From an uncultured Lachnospiraceae bacterium (GTDB lineage: Bacteria > Bacillota > Clostridia > Lachnospirales > Lachnospiraceae): a stretch of DNA of 6,424 bases. Positions within the stretch are counted from its first letter, which is position 1; every line of letters begins with the position of its first letter. This document shows positions 1 through 5,121 of the stretch, piece by piece. The notes beneath the pieces were generated by a model. It was not told the DNA's origin. It saw only the letters and a program-made list of their open reading frames with translations, and searched no databases. Location: the NCBI GenBank assembly GCA_905236275.1, contig CAJOPI010000424.1, forward strand, positions 1 through 6,424, in the 5' to 3' direction. The translations under genes were made by a program, and so were the position numbers.

Positions 1-32
1 AGGAAATCGAGGAGAAATATAACCGTAGATGA
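1..32 (+). CDS. 3' end of an upstream gene (partial, unidentified)
   Basis: Reading from base 3 gives the open frame EIEEKYNRR followed by TGA at 30-32. That stop overlaps the ATG of the next gene (29-31) in a classic ATGA junction, which suggests an operon and translational coupling. Only nine codons are visible, so the product cannot be named. The other two frames also stay open for only a few codons, so this frame is chosen on the overlap geometry alone. Confidence 0.5.
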   Translation, partial: EIEEKYNRR

Positions 33-472
33 ACAAAGATGTGATGGTCACAGTAAGCGGCTTCCAGATAAATGAGTTTGACGAGAATGACAATGTGGAG
101 CTGATGACCAACGGCAAATATTCCAAAAAAAAAGACAGAGGCTATCTTCGTTACGAAGAAGTCTCTGTTGATACAGGTGTAACCAAGACGGTTATGATCT
201 TTGATGAACATTCTCTTGAAGTTACGAGAAGGGGAGGCGTTCAGCTTCACATGACCTTTCTCGAAGGTCAGAAGACCATGACGAGTTACAATACACCTTT
301 TGGGAATCTGCTGGTTGGGGTTGACACAGACAGGTATATCTATAAGGAAGACGAGAACAGCATTGACATCAAGGTTAAGTATGCACTTGAAATCAATCAT
401 GAGTTCATTGCAGACTGTGAACTGACTACTAAAATAACACCGAGAAATACAGAAGCCACGCGACAGCTTTAA
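29..472 (+). CDS. DUF1934 family protein (YwiB-like)
   Basis: A 147-residue soluble protein without signal peptide or membrane segment. Its length and pattern fit DUF1934, the family of Bacillus subtilis YwiB, a small calycin-like beta-barrel of unknown biochemical role. Visible family-type features are the N-terminal strand VMVTVSGFQ, the RYEE segment near residue 42, the central GVQLHMTF segment, the TSYNTPFGNLLVGVDT segment around residues 85-100, and a C-terminal strand ending in ELTTKITPR. The start is supported by the ATGA overlap with the preceding gene; an AGGAG lies at 10-14, somewhat far from the ATG, so coupling may matter more than the Shine-Dalgarno site. The gene is probably last in its operon, because a terminator hairpin overlaps its stop codon. 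Family assignment is confident; function is unknown. Confidence 0.88.
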   Translation: MNKDVMVTVSGFQINEFDENDNVELMTNGKYSKKKDRGYLRYEEVSVDTGVTKTVMIFDEHSLEVTRRGGVQLHMTFLEGQKTMTSYNTPFGNLLVGVDTDRYIYKEDENSIDIKVKYALEINHEFIADCELTTKITPRNTEATRQL

Positions 473-490
473 AGCGTCAGGTGGCTTTTT
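453..490 (+). terminator. Rho-independent terminator overlapping the DUF1934 stop
   Basis: The arms AAGCCAC (453-459) and GTGGCTT (481-487) pair. After a 2x2 internal mismatch the stem continues as GAC/GTC (462-464 with 476-478) and then GCTT/AAGC around a TTAA loop. A run of T follows directly (486-490). The TAA stop at 470-472 sits in the apical part of the hairpin, so the last five or so codons double as terminator stem. This separates the DUF1934 operon from the galactanase gene. Confidence 0.8.
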
Positions 491-514
491 GTGAATTTAT
501 GCAGAATTTGTTGC

Positions 515-523
515 TGACATAAT
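515..523 (+). promoter_or_regulatory. Possible extended -10 promoter for the galactanase gene
   Basis: TGACATAAT matches the extended -10 form TGnTATAAT with one change (CATAAT). There is no good -35 box at standard spacing; TTTATG at 496-501 is weak. Transcription would start near 530, leaving only about 18 nt of leader. The location just after the terminator makes a promoter likely somewhere here, but this exact site is tentative. Confidence 0.3.
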
Positions 524-547
524 CATTGAAGGGAAATGACATAAATA

Positions 548-1540
548 ATGATAAAAGGGGCAGATATAGGCTGGCTTTCCATGCTGGAAAAGCTGGGGAT
601 GAGTTACGTGGATGAAAAAATGCAGGCAGCAGATCCGCTCGACCTGCTTAAAGACTATGGTATAAATACGATCAGACTCCGCCTTTTCGTTGATCCGCCG
701 AGCAGCTGTTTTTGGCGGAAGAACAATGGTAAGAGGGTCATGCTCGGCTTTTGCGACAAGAATAGTGTTCTTGAAGCTGCCAAAAGAGCAAAAGATAAGG
801 GTTTTAAACTGATGATCGACCTGCATTACAGCGATCATTTTGCTGATCCCGAATATCAGGATATTCCGAAACTCTGGTCGGCGGCGGATGATGTATGGGC
901 AGTGGCACTGATACAGGAGCATACGGAACGCTTCATGGAAGCACTGCGTGATCTTGATATAACTCCGGATTTTGTACAGACGGGGAATGAGATTAATAAT
1001 GGAATACTTTTTCCTTTGGGAAAATATCCTGAAGAAAAGAGAAATCTTGCGAAATTCCTTACGTCAGGGTATGAGGCGGTAAAGAATATATTCCCTGATA
1101 CAAAGGTGGTTACACATCTTGCGGAGGGAAACAACAGGAAGTTCTTTGAAGAATTTTTTGATGATATTTTAGGAACTTATAAGGCAAAAACGGATGTTAT
1201 AGGAATGTCCTACTATCCTTACTGGATAGGAAAGTCTTACAAGGAAACGATACATGACCTTTCCGTTAATCTGATGAAGTGTGCGAAGAAGTATGATAAG
1301 GAGGTTATGGTCTGCGAAATCGGAGGACTTGAAACCGAGCCGGAGGAAACGGCGGATATGATCAGGCTGGTTTTGAATGCGGTTGAAGCGGTTCCGTCAG
1401 GAAAGGGACTCGGTGTCATTTATTGGGAGCCTGCTGCGTGCAGCAAGGTACTTCCTGACAATTATCCCTTGGGCGCGTGCCGTATTGTTGCGGAAAATAC
1501 ACTGCAATTTACGGATGCAATGAAGGGGTTTGGAGAGTAA
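548..1540 (+). CDS. GH53 arabinogalactan endo-beta-1,4-galactanase, cytoplasmic type
   Basis: A 330-residue protein covering essentially one GH53 (beta/alpha)8 barrel. Family enzymes cut beta-1,4-galactan, the side chain of type I arabinogalactan and pectin, with retention of configuration. The GADIGWL opening (4-10), GINTIRLRLFVDP (38-50), LMIDLHYSD (88-96), TGNEIN (145-150), GMSYYPYW (219-226), VCEIGG (255-260) and IYWEP (291-295) are in the order expected. Glu148 in the NEI motif should be the acid/base and Glu257 in CEIGG the nucleophile. The barrel starts within three residues of Met1 and no signal peptide precedes it, unlike the many secreted GH53 enzymes, so I infer action on imported galacto-oligosaccharides. 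An upstream start is excluded by a stop just before the ATG. AAGGG at 529-533 is a somewhat distant ribosome binding site. No transporter or beta-galactosidase gene lies next to it in this window. Confidence 0.93.
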   Translation: MIKGADIGWLSMLEKLGMSYVDEKMQAADPLDLLKDYGINTIRLRLFVDPPSSCFWRKNNGKRVMLGFCDKNSVLEAAKRAKDKGFKLMIDLHYSDHFADPEYQDIPKLWSAADDVWAVALIQEHTERFMEALRDLDITPDFVQTGNEINNGILFPLGKYPEEKRNLAKFLTSGYEAVKNIFPDTKVVTHLAEGNNRKFFEEFFDDILGTYKAKTDVIGMSYYPYWIGKSYKETIHDLSVNLMKCAKKYDKEVMVCEIGGLETEPEETADMIRLVLNAVEAVPSGKGLGVIYWEPAACSKVLPDNYPLGACRIVAENTLQFTDAMKGFGE

Positions 1541-1634
1541 GGTCTGGTACGTGACATAGATAAATGCCTTTTGCAGCATGAAGAATGCTTGCAAAAGGCA
1601 TTTATCATGTCACTTGCTTGCTCTGTGACCTTAC
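1537..1634. repeat. Large imperfect palindrome between convergent genes
   Basis: The core is a perfect 17-bp inverted repeat, 1559-1575 with 1590-1606 (GATAAATGCCTTTTGCA and its complement). It extends inward by GCAT/ATGC (1576-1579 with 1585-1588, one bulged T) to a GAAGA loop, and outward by GTGACAT/ATGTCAC (1551-1557 with 1607-1613, one bulged A). A further outer pair GTAAGGTC/GACCTTAC (1537-1544 with 1627-1634) includes the TAA stop of the galactanase gene. It may stop transcription from both sides, but no strong T-tract follows on either strand, so a simple intrinsic terminator is not certain; a dispersed palindromic repeat is the alternative. Confidence 0.85.
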
Positions 1635-1660
1635 GATATTTTGCGATTATGAACTGATCC

Positions 1661-2215
1661 TTACTGAAGCGGTTTTGCACCGGCTTTTTTCTGGAGATTT
1701 TCCTTCCACTGCTGGAATTTGGAAAGCTTCTTTTCGGGTGATTTTTCGATGGTATTGCCATGAACACCCTTTACTGCTGTGATGTGGATGCCACCGCCGA
1801 CGGTCGCCTTGACTTCCTTCTTCAGAGGAATTGCGTCGAAAACTTCCTTGCTGTCGCAGACAAGGGTTACAATCTGCGACTGAACCTTTGTGGTAGCGGG
1901 ACCGCCGCCCATACGGTTCATTTTCTGGTTTACCATTGTCTGGTATCCGCCGATCTTTGCTTTGACGACCTGTACCTTTGTGCCGCGTCGCCATTTCGGT
2001 ATCTGCTCGATAACTGCCTCCGGAAGTCCGGAGTCTTTAATTTTCATGACTTTTTTGTCGATAATGAGAAGAGGAACGGTAGCGGAGGTGGCTTCGATTG
2101 CAGCCTGACCCTCTGCCTGCTTCTTTTCAAGACGTCTTCCTAAAAAATAAAGTGCAACGATAGCGGCTATAAGAACCACCAGAACTACGATTAAAACGAT
2201 AGTAAGCGTATTCAA
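1661..2215 (-). CDS. Single-pass membrane protein of unknown function, conserved Clostridia type
   Basis: A 184-residue protein read from a TTG start. AGGAGG (2226-2231 on the complement) lies 10 nt upstream of this TTG. An ATG at 2257 is in frame but would place that ribosome binding site inside the gene, and lies at or upstream of the likely transcription start. Residues 4-26 form one hydrophobic helix (TIVLIVVLVVLIAAIVALYF), followed by RRLEKK, so the rest should face the cytoplasm. The soluble part has a strand-rich look: PLLIIDKKVMKIKDSGLP (48-65), KVQVVKAKIGG (80-90), a Gly/Met-rich insert around 94-106 (RMGGGP), then VTLVCDSKEVFDAIPLKKEVKATVGGG, and a Lys-rich tail (SPEKKLSKFQQWKENLQKK). 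It resembles uncharacterised membrane-anchored proteins I recall from Lachnospiraceae; I know no function. It stands alone, convergent with the galactanase and divergent from the foldase operon. Confidence 0.82.
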   Translation of the reverse strand: MNTLTIVLIVVLVVLIAAIVALYFLGRRLEKKQAEGQAAIEATSATVPLLIIDKKVMKIKDSGLPEAVIEQIPKWRRGTKVQVVKAKIGGYQTMVNQKMNRMGGGPATTKVQSQIVTLVCDSKEVFDAIPLKKEVKATVGGGIHITAVKGVHGNTIEKSPEKKLSKFQQWKENLQKKAGAKPLQ

Positions 2216-2225
2216 TTCAGTAAAA

Positions 2226-2231
2226 CCTCCT
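2226..2231 (-). promoter_or_regulatory. Ribosome binding site that decides the TTG start
   Basis: The complement reads TTAGGAGGTTTTACTGAATTG, a full AGGAGG core 10 nt before the TTG at 2215-2213. It is the only strong Shine-Dalgarno site in the region, and it supports the short form, whose hydrophobic helix starts right after the N-terminus. Confidence 0.75.
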
Positions 2232-2257
2232 AAACTAACAAACAAACATACTTCCAT

Positions 2258-2286
2258 AGTTTAACACGTTTTTTTCGTATGGTAAA
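2258..2286 (-). promoter_or_regulatory. Candidate sigma-A promoter of the membrane-protein gene
   Basis: On the minus strand TTTACC (2286-2281) and TAAACT (2263-2258) are separated by exactly 17 nt. Each matches four of six consensus bases (TTGACA, TATAAT). The predicted start of transcription, near 2251, is downstream of the in-frame ATG at 2257, which agrees with translation from the TTG at 2215. The spacer contains a run of A on this strand and one copy of the TTTCGTATG word. Confidence 0.4.
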
Positions 2287-2365
2287 TACATAATCTACTT
2301 TTAATAAGAGGAAAAATGTGATATAAATTAGAAGTGGGTTTTATATTGAATGGATTTTTAAACAT

Positions 2366-2399
2366 ATGACTTTTGAAATGCAAGCATTCCAAAAGTCAT
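2366..2399. repeat. Hairpin element 1 in the divergent intergenic region
   Basis: ATGACTTTTGAAATGC (2366-2381) pairs with GCATTCCAAAAGTCAT (2384-2399) over 16 positions with a single A/C mismatch. The central spacer is AA, so the innermost pairs open into a small loop. No T-tract follows, so it is not a typical terminator. It lies between the two candidate divergent promoters and would not be transcribed from either of them. Confidence 0.8.
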
Positions 2400-2400
2400 G

Positions 2401-2437
2401 AAATGGGCAATGCTTCGCATTTAAAAATTGCCCATTT
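2401..2437. repeat. Hairpin element 2, directly next to element 1
   Basis: AAATGGGCAAT (2401-2411) and ATTGCCCATTT (2427-2437) form a perfect 11-bp inverted repeat. The loop carries a competing small hairpin, AATGC-TTC-GCATT (2409-2421), which shares two or three bases with the outer arm. It is separated from element 1 by one base, so the pair forms a compact 72-nt double-hairpin block. The short run TTTCTG after it is too weak to call a terminator. Confidence 0.8.
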
Positions 2438-2462
2438 CTGCCCTGCCAAAAGCTTTCATACG

Positions 2463-2485
2463 AAACCCGCAGTAAATGCGTGTTT
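2463..2485. repeat. Small imperfect hairpin upstream of the foldase promoter
   Basis: AAACCCGCA (2463-2471) and TGCGTGTTT (2477-2485) pair at eight of nine positions around a GTAAA loop. It touches the proposed -35 region of the + strand promoter and so could be an operator, or chance. AAACCCG recurs as a direct copy at 2522-2528. Confidence 0.35.
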
Positions 2486-2512
2486 CTGATTGATGGTTTC
2501 AAAACATATACT
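2484..2512 (+). promoter_or_regulatory. Candidate promoter of the foldase-asnS operon
   Basis: TATACT (2507-2512) matches the -10 consensus at five of six bases. At 17-nt spacing the -35 position is TTCTGA (2484-2489), a weak match. TTGATG at 2490-2495 looks better as a -35 sequence but is too close. A transcript from here would have a leader of about 33 nt, with no room for a T-box or other riboswitch. Confidence 0.35.
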
Positions 2513-2551
2513 TAATTAATAAAACCCGATAATTTTTGGAGGATTTTAGCA

Positions 2552-3649
2552 ATGAAAAAGTCATATTTACTATTGGCGGTCGCTATGACGGCATCGCTTT
2601 TAATGAGCGGATGCGGAGATGAACAGGACATTTCTTCCGTAGATGCATCAAAGTATGTTAAGCTTGGGAATTATAAGGGACTGAGTGTATCGGTGGATGA
2701 TACGACGGTTACAGATGAAGAGGTGGAAGAGACCATAAGCAGCAATCTTGCCGCAAAGGGTACGATGACAGCTGTAAGCGGAAGAGCAGTTCAGAACGGC
2801 GATACAGTCAATATAGATTACGAAGGAAAGAAAGACGGAGTCGTTTTTCAGGGAGGAACTGCACAGGGATACGATTTGGAGATTGGTTCCGGAACCTTTA
2901 TAGACGGCTTCGAGGATGGTCTTGTTGGGCATGAGGCAGGCGAAGAGCTTGATCTCAATCTGACCTTCCCGGAAAATTATGGTTCTGCTGAGCTTGCCGG
3001 ACAGGATGTTGTTTTTACGGTGAAAATCAATTCAATAAGCGAGAATGTTGTACCGGAGCTGGATGATACGGTTGCGAAGGAACTTGATCCGGAAGTCTCT
3101 ACAAAGGACGAGTATATTGCAAAGGTCAGGGAGGATCTCGAAAAATCAAAACAGGACAGCGCGCGTTCAGAGGTTTATGCAGAGCTTCTTGAAGCTGTCG
3201 AGGAAAATTCCGAGATAGTATCTGGCAATAAGCTTCCGAGCTGGCTTGTCGAGGGAATTGCGGCCGAACAGAAGAGTACCTTTGAGGCGAATATAAAGGC
3301 CTATGGAATGACAATGGAGAGCTACTTAAGCAGTTTCGGTATGACGGAGGAACAGCTGGAGGAGGAAATCAAAGCTTATGCGGAGTCTTATGCAAAGCAG
3401 GAGCTTCTCGTTCATGCGCTTGCTCAGGCTGAAGGAATAAAGCTTACGGATGAGGACATGAACAGGGCTTATGCTGAATATGCCGAAAAGTACGGCTATG
3501 CCTCTGCTGATGCCTTTTTATCGACCTTGAAAGAGCGTAAGGGAGAGGATAATTTTAGAGAGGCAACTCTTACCGAGGCGGTTGAGAAATTCCTTTTTAA
3601 GAATGCAAATATAGAAAATCCGGAAATGGTAACATGGACTGAAGAATAA
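2552..3649 (+). CDS. Lipid-anchored trigger-factor-like foldase (FKBP-type peptidyl-prolyl isomerase)
   Basis: A 365-residue lipoprotein: MKK, a hydrophobic stretch, and the lipobox LMSGC with Cys21 as the lipidated residue, so it should sit on the outer face of the membrane. Residues 82-163 form an FKBP domain of trigger-factor type: NGDTVNIDYEG (82-92), VVFQGGTA (97-104), IGSGTFIDGFEDG (111-123), GHEAGEE (126-132), LTFPENY (137-143), and VFTVKINSI (154-162). Residues 165-350 are helical and charged like the trigger-factor C-terminal, SurA-like chaperone arm. The ribosome-docking signature of cytosolic trigger factor is absent; the signal peptide and a short KLGNYKGLSV segment (37-46) replace it. 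I infer a foldase for exported proteins, similar in role to PrsA but unrelated in its isomerase domain. GGAGG (2538-2542) lies 9 nt before the ATG. It is the first gene of the apparent operon with asnS. Confidence 0.9.
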   Translation: MKKSYLLLAVAMTASLLMSGCGDEQDISSVDASKYVKLGNYKGLSVSVDDTTVTDEEVEETISSNLAAKGTMTAVSGRAVQNGDTVNIDYEGKKDGVVFQGGTAQGYDLEIGSGTFIDGFEDGLVGHEAGEELDLNLTFPENYGSAELAGQDVVFTVKINSISENVVPELDDTVAKELDPEVSTKDEYIAKVREDLEKSKQDSARSEVYAELLEAVEENSEIVSGNKLPSWLVEGIAAEQKSTFEANIKAYGMTMESYLSSFGMTEEQLEEEIKAYAESYAKQELLVHALAQAEGIKLTDEDMNRAYAEYAEKYGYASADAFLSTLKERKGEDNFREATLTEAVEKFLFKNANIENPEMVTWTEE

Positions 3650-3667
3650 GGACGGGAGCAAAAGACG

Positions 3668-5062
3668 ATGGAGAAATTAGTTGAAATCAGAGAACTTTTT
3701 AAAAACAGGGATGCTTATATAGGCAGGAAGATAGCTGTTGGCGGCTGGCTCAGGTCCAACCGCGATTCAAAGACATTTGGCTTTGCAGTTATTTCTGATG
3801 GCACTTTTTTTGATACCCTTCAGATTGTTTACCACGACAGGATGGCGAATTTTGCGGAAGTCGCAAAGCTTAACGTTGGAACGGCGATAATTGCAAGGGG
3901 TGAGCTCGTGGCAACCCCCGATGCAAAGCAGCCTTTTGAAATTCAGGCAGAGGAAATAGAGGTGGAAGGCGCATCGACACCGGATTACCCGCTTCAGAAA
4001 AAACGTCATACCCTTGAGTATTTAAGGACGATGACCCATTTAAGACCCAGAACGAACACTTTTCAGGCTACCTTCCGCGTGCGCTCTCTTATAGCCTACG
4101 CAATTCACAGATTTTTCCAGGAGAGGGGCTTCGTTTACGTTCATACGCCTCTTATAACAGGTTCTGATGCCGAGGGCGCAGGAGAAATGTTCCAGGTAAC
4201 GACGCTCCCGCTGAATGAAATTCCGAAAAATGAGGACGGAAGCATAAATTACAGCGAGGATTTCTTCGGAAAGTCAACAAACCTTACCGTATCGGGACAG
4301 CTTAACGGTGAGACCTTTGCACAGGCATTCAGAAATATTTATACATTCGGACCTACCTTCAGGGCGGAAAATTCGAATACAACAAGGCATGCTGCCGAGT
4401 TTTGGATGATCGAGCCTGAAATCGCCTTTGCAGACCTTGATGATGATATGAAGCTTGCAGAGGATATGCTTAAATATATCATCAGGTATGTTCTTGATGA
4501 GGCACCCGAGGAGATGGAATTTTTCAATAAGTTCGTGGACAAGGGGCTTCTTGAAAGACTTAACCATGTAATGAATTCTGACTTCGGACGCGTGACCTAT
4601 ACTGAGGCAATCGAAATCCTCGAGAAGAATAATGATAATTTTGAATATAAGGTTTCATGGGGGGCTGATTTACAGACCGAGCACGAAAGATATCTGACAG
4701 AGCAGGTATTTAAGCGTCCTGTATTCGTAACGGATTACCCGAAGGAAATCAAGGCATTTTACATGAAGGAAAATCCTGACGGCAAGACGGTTGCGGCTAT
4801 GGACTGTCTCGTTCCGGGCATCGGTGAGATTATCGGAGGTTCTCAGAGAGAAGATGATTATGATAAGCTCCTTAAGCGCATTAACGAGCTTGGAATGAGA
4901 GAAGAGGATTATGATTTCTATCTTGACCTTAGAAAGTATGGCTCGACAAGACATGCGGGCTTCGGTCTGGGCTTCGAGAGAGCGGTAATGTATATCACAG
5001 GTATGGAGAACATACGTGACGTGCTTCCTTTCCCCAGAACGGTCGGAACCTGCGAATTATAA
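3668..5062 (+). CDS. asnS: Asparaginyl-tRNA synthetase
   Basis: A 464-residue class II aminoacyl-tRNA synthetase, full length for bacterial AsnRS, which charges tRNA-Asn with asparagine in the cytoplasm. The N-terminal OB-fold anticodon-binding domain is at about 18-100 ([22 protein letters not shown] region). The catalytic domain follows: [21 protein letters not shown] (119 onwards, split here by the linker), motif 1 around [12 protein letters not shown] (153-164), motif 2 starting [15 protein letters not shown] (231-245), [10 protein letters not shown] (386-395), and motif 3 starting [15 protein letters not shown] (431-445) and ending DVLPFPR (451-457). [11 protein letters not shown] and the LPFPR ending fit AsnRS rather than AspRS. 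GGGAG (3654-3658) lies 9 nt before the ATG, and only 18 nt separate it from the foldase stop, so co-transcription is likely. There is no T-box leader in front of it. Confidence 0.97.
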   Translation: MEKLVEIRELFKNRDAYIGRKIAVGGWLRSNRDSKTFGFAVISDGTFFDTLQIVYHDRMANFAEVAKLNVGTAIIARGELVATPDAKQPFEIQAEEIEVEGASTPDYPLQKKRHTLEYLRTMTHLRPRTNTFQATFRVRSLIAYAIHRFFQERGFVYVHTPLITGSDAEGAGEMFQVTTLPLNEIPKNEDGSINYSEDFFGKSTNLTVSGQLNGETFAQAFRNIYTFGPTFRAENSNTTRHAAEFWMIEPEIAFADLDDDMKLAEDMLKYIIRYVLDEAPEEMEFFNKFVDKGLLERLNHVMNSDFGRVTYTEAIEILEKNNDNFEYKVSWGADLQTEHERYLTEQVFKRPVFVTDYPKEIKAFYMKENPDGKTVAAMDCLVPGIGEIIGGSQREDDYDKLLKRINELGMREEDYDFYLDLRKYGSTRHAGFGLGFERAVMYITGMENIRDVLPFPRTVGTCEL

Positions 5063-5093
5063 ATGATTACTGTTAGTGTGGTAACAGTTCATT
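5062..5093 (+). other. Hairpin in the asnS-hydrolase gap
   Basis: AATGA (5062-5066) pairs with TCATT (5089-5093), and ACTGTTA (5069-5075) pairs with TAACAGT (5082-5088), with two bulged T and a GTGTGG loop. No T-tract follows, so it is unlikely to be a full terminator. It could modulate read-through, stabilise the asnS 3' end after processing, or be a protein site. The gap of 59 nt shows no good separate promoter. Confidence 0.4.
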
Positions 5094-5121
5094 ATTAACA
5101 GGTCCTTAGTGGGGGTAACTA

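Noticed and set aside
497..922. Minus-strand open frame of 141 codons
   Set aside because: It is mostly the antisense shadow of the well-supported GH53 gene, with no recognisable domain.
1760..2143. Plus-strand open frame of 127 codons, Cys- and Leu-rich
   Set aside because: It lies wholly opposite the membrane-protein gene, has no ribosome binding site, and its composition is what antisense reading of a real gene gives.
2216..2257. N-terminal extension of the minus-strand membrane protein to an ATG at 2257
   Set aside because: It would put the only strong AGGAGG inside the coding region, has no ribosome binding site of its own, and starts upstream of the likely transcription start.
2366..2485. 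CRISPR-like array from the repeated hairpins
   Set aside because: The hairpins differ in sequence and length and there are no equal repeats with regular spacers.
2438..2551. T-box or other riboswitch leader for the asnS operon
   Set aside because: No T-box AGGGUGG-type sequence or specifier-stem layout is visible, and the candidate promoter leaves only about 33 nt of leader.
5058..5098. Internal promoter before the hydrolase (TATAAA at 5058-5063 or TATTAA at 5093-5098)
   Set aside because: Neither has an acceptable -35 box at 16-18 nt spacing.
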